NCBI RefSeq assembly: GCF_014852585.1
Contig: NZ_JACVBX010000006.1
Span: 62,001 to 126,000 of the forward strand
Reading direction: 5' to 3'
Length of the DNA: 64,000 nt
Source of the DNA: Pseudomonas sp. PDM18
GTDB lineage: Bacteria > Pseudomonadota > Gammaproteobacteria > Pseudomonadales > Pseudomonadaceae
Shown: positions 18,037 through 26,946 of the stretch, in pieces
How the letters are laid out: each line of letters starts with the position of its first letter
Position numbering within the stretch: the stretch's first letter is position 1
Program-made: the position numbers and the translations under genes
Notes under the pieces: generated by a model
Databases searched by the model: none
What the model saw: the letters and a program-made list of their open reading frames with translations, nothing else
What the model was told of the DNA's origin: nothing

Positions 18037-19356
18037 ATGCTCAAACAAGGCGTACTTCGCTGGCCCCAGATCGCCGGGCTCGGTATTTCACTGGTTATCG
18101 CCGGGCAGTTCTCCGGCTGGAACTACGGCCTGGCCAGCAGCGGCTGGGCCAATATGCTCGTCGCCACGCTGCTCATGGCCGTGCTCTGCGGCGGCCTGGC
18201 GCTGTGCGTATGCGAACTCTCCACAGCACGCCCCCACGCCGGCGGCGTGTTTGCCTATGCGCAGTTGGCCTTCGGGCCTTTCGTCGGCTACCTGGTCGGC
18301 GCGGCCTGTGCGCTGGCGCTGACCATTGGCACCGGCGCGGCCGCCAACTTCCTCGCCGCGTATATGGAGTCGGTGTTCGGCTTCGGCGGCTGGCCGGTGC
18401 GCATCGGCCTGTTCGCGGCGATCATCGGCATCCACATCATCGGCGTCGGCGAGGCTCTTGGGCTAACCCTGCTGGCCGGTGCCGTGGCGGCCATCGCGCT
18501 GCTGGCCTTCGGCGGTGCCATGCTGCCCCACGTGCACTGGGAAAACCTGCTGCCCAGCGCCGGCAGCGCACTGCCGGACGTGAGCGTCGGCGGCGTATTT
18601 GCCTGCGTACCCTTCGCCATCTGGATGTTCATCTGCCTGGAGCAGGTCGCCTCCGCCGCCGAGGAAGCCGCCGAACCCGGCCGCAGCATGCCGCGCGGGA
18701 TCATCGCCGCCGTCGGCACCCTGCTGTTGACGGCGCTGACCGTGGTGATCAGCGCGCCGGGCGCCGCAGGGGTGGAAGTGGTCGGCAACGCGGGTGATCC
18801 GCTGTACGCCGCCATGACCCACGGTGGGCTCTACGGCGAGCGCGACTGGCTGCCGTTGCTGGTCGGCTCGGGCGCCGTGTGCGGCCTGCTGGCGACGTTC
18901 TTCTCGGTGGTGTTCTCCGCCTCCCGCCAACTATTTGCCCTGGCCCGTGACGGCTTCTTCCCCGCCGCGCTGGCCCGCACCAACCGCCGTGGCGCGCCCT
19001 ATGTCGCCCTGCTGGTGCTGACCGTGATCGGCCTGCCGCTGACCCTGGTGCCACCGGAAAAACTCCTGCTGTGCATCGTCCTGCTGCTGGGTAGCTGCCA
19101 TCTGGTGCTGTTCGCCGCCTACCTGCGCCTGCACCGCACCCAGCCCGGCCTGGTGCGCCCCTTCCGCCTGCGCGGCGGCCCGGTCGTGGCCAGCGTCGGC
19201 ATGCTGCTGACGCTGGTGGTGATCGCCGCCTGCTTCCAGCTGGAAGTGGCGATGCTCAGCGCCCTGGCCCTGGTGGTCGCCGCGCTGATCCTCAACTACC
19301 TGCTGCGCGCCGCATCCCGCGCCGGCAAGCCCCTGGAGAATGCCGAGAATGTCTGA
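18037..19356 (+). CDS. APC-family permease, ethanolamine-permease-like
   Basis: The 439-residue protein has about 12 membrane helices. The first helix region (LRWPQIAGLGISLVIAGQFS then GWNYGLASSGWANML) is characteristic of the ethanolamine/eat group of the APC superfamily, as are AGGVFAYAQLAFGPF and FCxLEQVASAAEEAAEPGR-like helix 6 sequence. It should take up a small amine or amino acid by proton symport. It overlaps by 8 nt the gene of a class III PLP enzyme, and a kinase gene follows, so the three form one operon. Ethanolamine or a similar amino alcohol is the likely substrate, inferred from the enzymes. Confidence 0.85.
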   Translation: MLKQGVLRWPQIAGLGISLVIAGQFSGWNYGLASSGWANMLVATLLMAVLCGGLALCVCELSTARPHAGGVFAYAQLAFGPFVGYLVGAACALALTIGTGAAANFLAAYMESVFGFGGWPVRIGLFAAIIGIHIIGVGEALGLTLLAGAVAAIALLAFGGAMLPHVHWENLLPSAGSALPDVSVGGVFACVPFAIWMFICLEQVASAAEEAAEPGRSMPRGIIAAVGTLLLTALTVVISAPGAAGVEVVGNAGDPLYAAMTHGGLYGERDWLPLLVGSGAVCGLLATFFSVVFSASRQLFALARDGFFPAALARTNRRGAPYVALLVLTVIGLPLTLVPPEKLLLCIVLLLGSCHLVLFAAYLRLHRTQPGLVRPFRLRGGPVVASVGMLLTLVVIAACFQLEVAMLSALALVVAALILNYLLRAASRAGKPLENAENV

Positions 19357-20623
19357 AGCAACCCTGCTGCAACGCCGCCATCAGGTCATGGGCGATGCCT
19401 CGCCGCTGTTCTACGACGAACCGCTGGAGCTGGTGAAAGGCGAAGGCGTCTGGCTCATCGATGCCGCCGGCAAGCGCTACCTGGACTGCTACAACAACGT
19501 GCCCTGCGTCGGCCATTGCCACCCGAAGGTGGTGGCGGCCATGGCCGAACAGGCGGCGACGCTGAACATCCACACCCGCTACCTCAACGAGCGCGTGGTG
19601 CGCTACGCCGAGAACCTCACCGCGACCTTCGCAGGGCCCCTGGACAGCCTGATGTTCACCTGCACCGGCAGCGAGGCCAACGAGCTGGCCCTGCGCATGG
19701 CGCGCTTCGCCACCGGCCACAAGGGCGTGATCGTCAGCGACTACAACTACCACGGCAACACCACCACGCTGGCGGCGGTGACCACCGCACTGCCCAGCTC
19801 CGAGCCGTTCTCGGCCCATGCGCGGGCCGTGCCGATACCCTGCCTGTACCACGCGGACGGCGCACCCGAGCAGGTCGCCGAGCGCTACGTGGCCAAGGTC
19901 GCCGAGGCCATCGCCGAACTGCAGGCGGCCGGCGTCGGCCTGGCGGCCATGCTGATCGACACCCTGTTCGCCAACGAAGGCATCCCGCGCCTGCCGGCCG
20001 GCTACCTGGAGCGCGTGGCGAAGCTGGTGCGCGAGGCCGGCGGCCTGCTGATCACCGACGAGGTGCAATCGGGCTTCGCCCGCACCGGCGACCATATGTG
20101 GGGCCACCAGTCGCACCCGCTGGTGCCGGACATCGTCACCCTCGGCAAGCCCATGGGCAACGGCTTCCCCCTGGCGGGTGTGGTGACCAACCGCGAGCGC
20201 GTCGAGACCTTCGGCCGCAGCAATATGTACTTCAACACCTTCGGCGGCTCGCCGGTGGCCGCGGCCGTCGGCCAGGCGGTGCTGGACGTGATCGCCGAAC
20301 AGGATCTGCAAGGCAACGCCCGGCGCCAGGGCGCGCAGCTCAGCGCCGAGCTGCACCGCCTCGCCGAGCGCCATTCGATCATCGGTGACGTGCGCGGCCA
20401 GGGCCTGTTCTTCGCCGTGGAACTGGTGCGCGACCGTGCCAGCCGCGAGCCGGCCGGCCTGGAAGCGCGGCGCATCGTCAACAGCATGCGCCAGCGTGGC
20501 GTGCTGATCAGCAAGATCGGCGGCGCCGACAACATCCTCAAGATCCGCCCGCCGCTGGTGTTCGAGGCCGAGCACGGCGAGCTGTTCATCGACACCCTGG
20601 ACCAGGTCCTGAGCGAACTCTGA
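19349..20623 (+). CDS. Class III PLP enzyme, amino-alcohol-phosphate phospho-lyase type
   Basis: The 424-residue protein has a fold-type I, class III aminotransferase sequence: CTGSEANELALRMARFATG at 105-123, ITDEVQSGFARTGDHMWG with Asp237, and the PLP lysine Lys267 in TLGKPMGNGFPLAGVV. Compared from memory with human ETNPPL (AGXT2L1) it shares many unusual blocks: YLDCYNNVPCVGHCHP, LNIHTRYLN, YFNTFGGSPVAAAVGQAVLD, EQDLQGNARR and ILKIRPPLVF. That subfamily eliminates phosphate from O-phosphoethanolamine or phosphohydroxylysine instead of transaminating. A kinase gene 9 nt downstream would make the phospho-substrate, which supports lyase activity. A plain aminotransferase remains possible. Confidence 0.82.
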   Translation: MSEATLLQRRHQVMGDASPLFYDEPLELVKGEGVWLIDAAGKRYLDCYNNVPCVGHCHPKVVAAMAEQAATLNIHTRYLNERVVRYAENLTATFAGPLDSLMFTCTGSEANELALRMARFATGHKGVIVSDYNYHGNTTTLAAVTTALPSSEPFSAHARAVPIPCLYHADGAPEQVAERYVAKVAEAIAELQAAGVGLAAMLIDTLFANEGIPRLPAGYLERVAKLVREAGGLLITDEVQSGFARTGDHMWGHQSHPLVPDIVTLGKPMGNGFPLAGVVTNRERVETFGRSNMYFNTFGGSPVAAAVGQAVLDVIAEQDLQGNARRQGAQLSAELHRLAERHSIIGDVRGQGLFFAVELVRDRASREPAGLEARRIVNSMRQRGVLISKIGGADNILKIRPPLVFEAEHGELFIDTLDQVLSEL

Positions 20624-20632
20624 GGAGCCACC

Positions 20633-21667
20633 ATGAACGACTTTTCCAAGGCTTGTTTCGCAGAGCTCGATCACGACCAGCAGATCGCCTGCCTGCGCGA
20701 CCTTGCGCTGGACGCCCTGCGCCACTGGGACGGCGATTTCGTCGGCCTGGAACTGCTCAAGTACCGCGAGAACGCGGTGTTCTGCGCCACCCGCAGCGAC
20801 GGAACCCGCAGCGCCCTGCGCGTGCACCGCGGCGGCTACCACAGCGAGGCGGCGCTGCGTTCAGAGCTGACCTGGATGGAGCAACTGGCCGCCGGCGGCA
20901 TCGGCGTACCGAGCATCATCCGCACCCGCAGCGGCGAACACCTGGCGGAGGTGCGCAGCGCCGCCCTGGAGGAATCGCGCTTCGTCGACATGCTCGGCTG
21001 GCTGTCCGGCAGCACTTTGGGCTCTGCCGAACAGGGCCTGAGCGCCGATGGCGACATCGAGGCGCTGTTCCATCAGGCCGGCGCGGTGGCTGCGCGCATC
21101 CACCTGAATTCAGCCCAGTGGCGCCAGCCCAACGAATTCACCCGGCACGCCTGGGACGAGGAAGGCCTTGTCGGCGCCAACCCGTTCTGGGGGCGATTCT
21201 GGGAGCTGGACCTGCTCAGCGATGGGCAACGCGAGCTTCTGCAGAGAGCTCGACAGGAAGCCCGCCTCGACCTGCGCCGCTACGGCCGCAACCTGGGCAA
21301 CTTCGGTATGATCCACGCCGACCTGGTGCCGGAGAACCTGCTGCTCGAAGGCGGCGAACTGCAGCTGATCGACTTCGACGATGCCGGCTTCGGCTGGCAC
21401 ATGTTCGAGCTGGCCACCGCGCTGTACTTCTGCCTGGACGACCCGCGCCTGGCGCAGATTCAGACGGTGCTGCTGGCCGGCTACGACTCGGTCAAGCTAC
21501 TGTCCGAAGCCGACCGCGCCGCGCTGCCGCTGTTCCTTGCCCTGCGCGGCACCACCTACCTGGGCTGGGTGCATACCCGACGTAACAGCGAAACCGCCCG
21601 GGAACTGGCGCCCATGCTGATCGAGCGCGCCTGTACACTCGCCGCCGCCTACCTCGCCGGCCGCTGA
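20633..21667 (+). CDS. APH-family kinase, probable amino-alcohol kinase
   Basis: The 344-residue protein has an excellent GAGGAG ribosome site 9 nt after the lyase gene. The catalytic Brenner motif is H228-A-D230-LVPEN235 and the magnesium motif is D247-F-D249; GENAVF/SALRVHR near 48-65 corresponds to the nucleotide-binding strand and lysine-equivalent region. This aminoglycoside-phosphotransferase/choline-kinase fold phosphorylates hydroxyl groups on small amines (homoserine, choline, ethanolamine, hydroxylysine). Placement next to a phospho-lyase and an amine permease suggests it phosphorylates the imported amino alcohol. A 13-bp perfect hairpin ends the operon. Confidence 0.83.
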   Translation: MNDFSKACFAELDHDQQIACLRDLALDALRHWDGDFVGLELLKYRENAVFCATRSDGTRSALRVHRGGYHSEAALRSELTWMEQLAAGGIGVPSIIRTRSGEHLAEVRSAALEESRFVDMLGWLSGSTLGSAEQGLSADGDIEALFHQAGAVAARIHLNSAQWRQPNEFTRHAWDEEGLVGANPFWGRFWELDLLSDGQRELLQRARQEARLDLRRYGRNLGNFGMIHADLVPENLLLEGGELQLIDFDDAGFGWHMFELATALYFCLDDPRLAQIQTVLLAGYDSVKLLSEADRAALPLFLALRGTTYLGWVHTRRNSETARELAPMLIERACTLAAAYLAGR

Positions 21668-21690
21668 AACTGGCAGAGCGCCGCAACACC

Positions 21691-21720
21691 CTGGCGCGCA
21701 GGCACAAGCCTGCGCGCCAG
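21691..21720 (+). terminator. Strong hairpin after kinase gene
   Basis: CTGGCGCGCAGGC and GCCTGCGCGCCAG form a perfect 13-bp stem with an ACAA loop, 24 nt after the kinase stop and 40 nt before the AraC start. No T-run follows, so it may reduce, not abolish, read-through into the regulator gene. Confidence 0.6.
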
Positions 21721-21759
21721 CACTGACCGATACTCGGCCTACAACCGAGGTGAACCGCA

Positions 21760-22707
21760 ATGACCGGCATCGCCCGCCACCAGGCAACCGACTCCGATGA
21801 ACTGGCCTGCGCCCTCGCCGGCTGGAGCCAGGACTACACCCAGCTCGGCCACGGCCGCCTGCAGGCGGAGCTGCTGCATGTGCAGCTGCCCGACGCCTCG
21901 CTGATCTACGAACACTCCAATCTACACCTGCACGAGAACATGGCGCCGCCCGCCGGCCACCTGGTGATCGGCATCCCGCTGAGTGCCAGTGCCGATTCGC
22001 GCTTCAACGGCCAGGCCCTGCACGACGACACCCTGCTGGTGCTCGAAGGCGGACGCGAGCTGGAAATCTGCGCCGCCGGGGAAATCCACATGCTCGGCCT
22101 GACCTTCAGCCAGCCACAGCTGGAACGCCTGCTCGGCGCCGAGGAACGCGAGCTGTTCGAGCGCGCGCTGCAGCAACGACGCCTGGAGCTTTCGCCTACC
22201 GGCGCCGGCGGCCTGCGCCGCAGCCTGTGCGACGCCCTCGCCGCCTTCGAAGGTGAGCCGTGGCGGGTGGACGACCCGCAACAGGCCGGGCACGCCGTGG
22301 CGCTGGTGCTCAGTCATGTGCTGCAGGCGCTGGAAGAAATCCTCCCTGGCAATGACCGCGAAGGCGCGCCACGCTCACTGCAGCAGCATCGCCGCCTGGT
22401 GCTGGCGGCCATCGAACGCATGCAGGCGGACCTCTCCGAGCCGCTGTCGCTGCTGGAACTGAGCCAGAGCCTGAACACCAGCCAGCGCACTTTGCAGTAC
22501 TGCTTCCGGCAAATTTGCCAGAGCACACCGCAGCAGTTCTTCCTCAGCCTGCGCCTGGCCGAGGCGCGCCGCCGGCTCAAGCAGGAGCCGCAGCAGAGCA
22601 TCACGCACCTGGCGCTGGACCTGGGGTTTGCCAGTTCCAGTCATTTCTCGGCGCTCTACAAGCGCCTGTACGCCGAACAACCGTCATTGATCTCGCGCTC
22701 GCGCTGA
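21760..22707 (+). CDS. AraC-family transcriptional regulator (EutR-like)
   Basis: The 315-residue regulator carries two C-terminal helix-turn-helix units (LSLLELSQSLNTSQRTLQYC and ITHLALDLGFASSSHFSALYKRLY), with the AraC signature in the second. The N-terminal 200 residues form an effector domain without a cupin signature I can name; the arrangement resembles EutR, the ethanolamine regulator of enterobacteria. Co-directional placement right after permease-lyase-kinase suggests it activates that operon, perhaps together with the barrel and chemoreceptor genes downstream. Confidence 0.88.
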   Translation: MTGIARHQATDSDELACALAGWSQDYTQLGHGRLQAELLHVQLPDASLIYEHSNLHLHENMAPPAGHLVIGIPLSASADSRFNGQALHDDTLLVLEGGRELEICAAGEIHMLGLTFSQPQLERLLGAEERELFERALQQRRLELSPTGAGGLRRSLCDALAAFEGEPWRVDDPQQAGHAVALVLSHVLQALEEILPGNDREGAPRSLQQHRRLVLAAIERMQADLSEPLSLLELSQSLNTSQRTLQYCFRQICQSTPQQFFLSLRLAEARRRLKQEPQQSITHLALDLGFASSSHFSALYKRLYAEQPSLISRSR

Positions 22708-22719
22708 TCGGCGCCACCT

Positions 22720-22812
22720 GTAGGAGCGAGCTTGCTCGCGAACAAACTCACCGGCAGCTCCCGCGTCAAGCGGGTTCGCGAGCAAGAGCTAGGCGCCCCC
22801 CTCGCTCCTACA
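22720..22812. repeat. REP pair with variant right arm
   Basis: The left unit is a full consensus REP (TGTAGGAGCGAGCTTGCTCG...). The right unit begins as usual (TTCGCGAGCAAGAG) but continues CTAGGCGCCCCCCTCGCTCC before TACA, a longer variant arm that recurs at 49223-49305 and 63147-63240. It lies between the AraC gene and the outer-membrane barrel gene. Confidence 0.85.
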
Positions 22813-22948
22813 AAAGCACTATCGCCCGATCTGGCAACCACACCCAATCACTTGGCAGACAGGAGCAACGGCACAGGGCCAGCCCTTACTTAGCATCGGC
22901 AGAAGTCACATCCCCTCAATCGACAATAACGAAACGGATGCCTTCACC

Positions 22949-24286
22949 ATGACCCACGCCGCCGTGCTGCGCCCCACCCTGCTCGCCCTGCTCATCGCCG
23001 GGGCCAGTTCCGCCAGCGCCTACCAGCTGTACGCGACCGACGACACGCACCTGAACGCCGACCTCTCGGCGACCTTCGGGCTGTTCCACAGCCAGGAACG
23101 CTACAACATGACCGGCACCCTGGATGAAGGCTCGTCCTCCTGGCAGGAAGGTTTCATCAAGTACGGTCTGAGCGGCGACCAGAAGCTGGGCGGCGCGGGC
23201 ACCGCCTACGGCGCCTTCAACCTGCTCAGTTCCGGCACCTGGGGCGATGGCGATGCCGCGGGCTTCAGCGACGGTTCCGAGCGCACCACCAAGATCGAGG
23301 ACGCCTACGCCGGCTGGCGTTCGGCCGGGCTGTTCCCGGTGCTGGGCGAGGATGGCATCGACCTGTCCTTCGGCCGCCAGAACATCGTGGTCGGCGATGG
23401 CTTTCTGATCGACGGCGATGCTCTGAATATGGGCAAGGGCCTGGCCGACGGCGAATACAACCGCGGCGGCGCCTACTATCTGGCGGCGCGTCGCGACTTC
23501 GACGAAACCGCCGTGCTGCGCATCGGCGGCAAGGAAGGCTGGCGCGGCGACCTGATGCGCCTGAAATCGGACAACCGCGCCCAGGCCAACTCCGAGCTGT
23601 ACGTGGCAACCCTCGAACACGTCGCCCCGGAAGCCACCTTCGGCCTGACCTACATCGACGTCACCGATGTGGACGAGCGCTACGCCTCGCCCATCCAGCT
23701 CGACCGCAAGGATATGAAGACCTACAGCCTGCGCGGCACCGGCAACGCCGGCGTGGAGAACCTGTTCCTCTCCGGCGAGTACGCCTGGCAGGACAAGCGC
23801 GATGCCCAGTACACCGACGACACCGCCAACGCCTGGTACCTGGAGGCCGGCTGGACATTCTCCGACGTCACCTGGAAGCCCTATATCAGCTACCGCTTCA
23901 GCCGCTTCTCCGAAGGCTACGACACCCTCTTCTACGGCTTCAGCCGTGGCTTCGGCACCTGGTTCCAGGGCGAGGTGGCGGGCAACTACTCCGGCCCGTT
24001 CAACAACAACACCCGCGTACACAACGTCGGCGCCAAGATCACCCCGCTGGAGAACCTTTCCATCGGCGCGCAGTTCTTCGACTTCCACACCCTGGACACC
24101 GACCTGGGCAACACCGATGGCCGCGAGCTGGACCTCTACGCCGAATGGGCGATCAACGAGCACCTGGTGATCATCCCGCTGGTGGGCCTGTACCAGCCGA
24201 AGAAAAGCGCAGCCGAAGGCGGCACTCAGATCGGCAACGACAACAGCAACCTCTACAGCCAGTTGCTGTTCTCCACCACGTTCTGA
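22949..24286 (+). CDS. Outer-membrane beta-barrel porin (alginate-export/OprD-like size)
   Basis: The 445-residue protein has a signal peptide (LLALLIAGASSASA) and then alternating amphipathic strands rich in aromatic and acidic residues (YGAFNLLSSGTWGDG, WKPYISYRFSRFSEGYDTLF, GREILDLYAEWA-like) ending in a terminal phenylalanine (LLFSTTF), the outer-membrane insertion signal. Length and the internal block FGRQNIVVGDGFLIDGDALN recall the alginate-export family of 18-stranded barrels more than OprD, but I cannot decide firmly. Beside an uptake and catabolic operon and a chemoreceptor, it is probably the substrate entry channel. Confidence 0.8.
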   Translation: MTHAAVLRPTLLALLIAGASSASAYQLYATDDTHLNADLSATFGLFHSQERYNMTGTLDEGSSSWQEGFIKYGLSGDQKLGGAGTAYGAFNLLSSGTWGDGDAAGFSDGSERTTKIEDAYAGWRSAGLFPVLGEDGIDLSFGRQNIVVGDGFLIDGDALNMGKGLADGEYNRGGAYYLAARRDFDETAVLRIGGKEGWRGDLMRLKSDNRAQANSELYVATLEHVAPEATFGLTYIDVTDVDERYASPIQLDRKDMKTYSLRGTGNAGVENLFLSGEYAWQDKRDAQYTDDTANAWYLEAGWTFSDVTWKPYISYRFSRFSEGYDTLFYGFSRGFGTWFQGEVAGNYSGPFNNNTRVHNVGAKITPLENLSIGAQFFDFHTLDTDLGNTDGRELDLYAEWAINEHLVIIPLVGLYQPKKSAAEGGTQIGNDNSNLYSQLLFSTTF

Positions 24287-24318
24287 TCCAGGGATTCGAA
24301 GCATAAGGAAAGCCCGCC

Positions 24319-26442
24319 ATGCCCAGCCTCCTGACGTCCATCCAGGGCCGTATCACCTGGCTGGCGGGCCTCTGCCTGATCCTCGTCGCCAGCGTCCTGA
24401 TCGGTCTTTCGCTGTACCAGGCGCGGCAGGACAGTCGCACCATCCAGCACGACAGCGGCGAACTCTTCGCCGTTGCCGCGCGGCACAATCTGGAAACCCA
24501 GGGCCAGGTCCAGGCCCTGCTGATCCGCGAGCGCCTGCAGAACAACCTGCTGCTCGGTGAAGGCCTGCTGCGCACCGTGCAGACCCTGCGCGCACAACAG
24601 CATCAGGGCGTCCTCGACGCCGCGGCCCTGCGCTCCGCGCTCAACCAGGCGATGGCCGAAACCCTCGGCGCGCACCCGGAGCTGCTTGGCCTGTTCCTGG
24701 TGTTCCAGCCCGATACTCTGGATGCCGCCGACAGCCAGTTCGTAGCCCGCGAAGATCTGGGCAGCAACGAGACCGGCCGCTTCGCCCTCTACCTGCTGCA
24801 GAACGGCGGGCAAACCCAGCGGGTAATCGGCACCGAGCAGGTCCTCGGCGACATCACGCCCGGCCCCAGCGGCCAGCCCTACAACGCCTTCTTCACCTGC
24901 TCCACCGGGCATGCCCGCCCCTGCGTGCTCGACCCGTATTTCGACGACGCCTCGGGGCAGCGCCGGTTGGTCACCAGCGTTACCCTGCCGCTGCTGGAGA
25001 ACGGCAAGGCCATCGCCGCCGTGGGCTTTGACATCGACCTCGCGGCCCTGCAACAAAGCAGCGCTGACGGGAGCCGCAGCCTGTTCGACGGCCAGGGTCG
25101 CATCCGCATCCTCAGCCCCAACGGCCTGATCGCCAGCGACAGTGGCGACGCCTCGAAGCTGGGGCAGAAATTCGAAGACAAAACCGTGTTCGAGGAAATC
25201 GCCGCCGGACGCTCGCAGTCCTTTGAGGACGGTGAATCCATCAGCGTGCTGCACAGCCTCGCCCCGGTGCCGGACGCCGCGCCCTGGGGCATCCTGCTCA
25301 GCGTGCCGCGCGCGGTGATGCTCGCCCCGGCTGAACGCCTCAAGGGCACGCTGGACGACCTGCGCTGGAAAAGCACTGCGCTGGAAACCGGCGTCGGCAT
25401 CGCCACCGGGCTGCTCGGCATGCTGCTGGTGGCGCTCACCGCGCTCGGCATCAGCCGGCCGATCCTGCGTCTGGCGCGGATGCTGGAAGACATTGCCGAC
25501 GGCGAAGGCGACCTCACCCGCCGCCTTGATTACCCGCGCCGCGACGAACTGGGCCGCCTGGCCACCGCCTTCAACCGCTTTCTCGACAAACTTCAGCCGA
25601 GCATCGCCGCCGTGCAGTCGGCGTCCCGCGAGGCACACTCCACCGCCGACCGCTCGGCGCAGATCGCCCGTCAGACCAGCGACGGCATGCAGCAACAGTT
25701 CCGCGAGATCGACATGGTCGCCACGGCGCTCCAGGAGATGTCCGCCACCGCCCAGGACTCGGCCCGCAGCGCCGCCCGCGCCGCCGACGCCGCACGCACC
25801 GCAGAGCAGGCCTGCGACGATGGCTTCCGCACGCTCAACGCCACCAACAGCGGCATCGACCTGCTCGCCGCCGGGATGAACCAGGCCATGACGGAGTTGC
25901 AGCAACTGGCGGCGAGCAACGAGCAGATCGGCTCGATCCTCGAAGTCATCTGCGGCATCGCCGCGCAGACCAACCTGCTGGCCCTCAACGCCGCCATCGA
26001 AGCGGCGCGCGCGGGCGACGCCGGGCGCGGCTTCGCTGTGGTCGCCGACGAAGTACGCGGGCTGGCCCGGCGCACCCAGGAATCGGTGGAAGAGATTCGC
26101 GAGGTGATCGAAAACCTGCAGGCGCGCGGTCAGTCAGTGACCAGCGCGATGCAAGGCAGCTTCACCCAGGCCCAGGGCAACGTCGATCAGGCGCGCCAAG
26201 CCATCGACGCGCTGCGCCGGATCGGCGAGGCGGTGAACCTGATCAGCGAAATGAACCTGCAGATCGCCAGCGCGGCGGAGGAACAGAGCAGCGTCGCCGA
26301 GGAGATCAACCGCAACATCGCCGGCATCCGCGACGTCACCCAGACTATTTCCGATCAAGCGCAACAAGCCGCCAGCGCCAGTCGTTCACTGAACGACCTG
26401 GCCAGCCGGCAGCAGGGATTGGTGGAGCAGTTCCGCGCCTGA
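24319..26442 (+). CDS. Methyl-accepting chemotaxis protein with Cache ligand domain
   Basis: The 707-residue chemoreceptor has an N-terminal membrane helix (about 13-33), a periplasmic sensor of about 315 residues of the double-Cache type ([20 protein letters not shown] and [20 protein letters not shown] are Cache signatures), a second membrane helix near 355-378, a HAMP domain ([20 protein letters not shown]) and the signalling tip [20 protein letters not shown]. dCache receptors often bind amino acids and amines. It follows the porin gene by 32 nt, so taxis toward the compound used by the 18-24 kb cluster is a reasonable inference. Confidence 0.93.
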   Translation: MPSLLTSIQGRITWLAGLCLILVASVLIGLSLYQARQDSRTIQHDSGELFAVAARHNLETQGQVQALLIRERLQNNLLLGEGLLRTVQTLRAQQHQGVLDAAALRSALNQAMAETLGAHPELLGLFLVFQPDTLDAADSQFVAREDLGSNETGRFALYLLQNGGQTQRVIGTEQVLGDITPGPSGQPYNAFFTCSTGHARPCVLDPYFDDASGQRRLVTSVTLPLLENGKAIAAVGFDIDLAALQQSSADGSRSLFDGQGRIRILSPNGLIASDSGDASKLGQKFEDKTVFEEIAAGRSQSFEDGESISVLHSLAPVPDAAPWGILLSVPRAVMLAPAERLKGTLDDLRWKSTALETGVGIATGLLGMLLVALTALGISRPILRLARMLEDIADGEGDLTRRLDYPRRDELGRLATAFNRFLDKLQPSIAAVQSASREAHSTADRSAQIARQTSDGMQQQFREIDMVATALQEMSATAQDSARSAARAADAARTAEQACDDGFRTLNATNSGIDLLAAGMNQAMTELQQLAASNEQIGSILEVICGIAAQTNLLALNAAIEAARAGDAGRGFAVVADEVRGLARRTQESVEEIREVIENLQARGQSVTSAMQGSFTQAQGNVDQARQAIDALRRIGEAVNLISEMNLQIASAAEEQSSVAEEINRNIAGIRDVTQTISDQAQQAASASRSLNDLASRQQGLVEQFRA

Positions 26443-26443
26443 C

Positions 26444-26686
26444 TCAGATGTCGCTGCAGCGCGGAGTCTGGCGCAGGTACTTGACGGTGTGCTGCTGTCC
26501 CTGGGAGTCCAGGTAGACCATGGTGGCCTGGCTGACTTCGCAGCGCTCGTTGGGTTGGGAGATGCTCAGCACCTTGGCCACGTCCAGCGGCATACCGTAG
26601 TGGTAAACGGCTGCAGCGTCGGCGAAAGCGCTCAAGGACAACAGCAAGGCGGGGATGGAAATGAGTGCGGAAAGAGTGGATTTCAT
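26444..26686 (-). CDS. DUF2790 small exported protein
   Basis: The 80-residue protein starts at ATG 26686 (MKSTLSALISIPALLLSLSA, signal peptide). YHYGMPLDVAKVLSISQPNE, CEVSQATMVYLDSQG and HTVKYLRQTPRCSD are the DUF2790 pattern, with two cysteines that could pair in the periplasm. Several paralogues occur in each Pseudomonas genome and some respond to metals or stress, but no activity is known. It is convergent with the chemoreceptor gene with 1 nt between stop codons. Confidence 0.88.
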   Translation of the reverse strand: MKSTLSALISIPALLLSLSAFADAAAVYHYGMPLDVAKVLSISQPNERCEVSQATMVYLDSQGQQHTVKYLRQTPRCSDI

Positions 26687-26946
26687 GGCAGGAACCTCAG
26701 GGATCACGCGGGTCGCGCCGATCGTGGCCCACTGCCATAAATCTAGCCGATCGGACCTTTCCTACACAGATCGACTTCGACAATGCATTTCTGCAAATAG
26801 CGCAACAATAGTGGCTTGCTGGCGTTACTGCCCTGTGATTGTCACGCCATTTGACGGCTGATTGGCAGCATTCGCACCCCCGACACGTTTGCGGCCAACG
26901 CTTTCTCCCGCAAGAATGAACGCCATCGATTGGATCGGGAGGCGCC

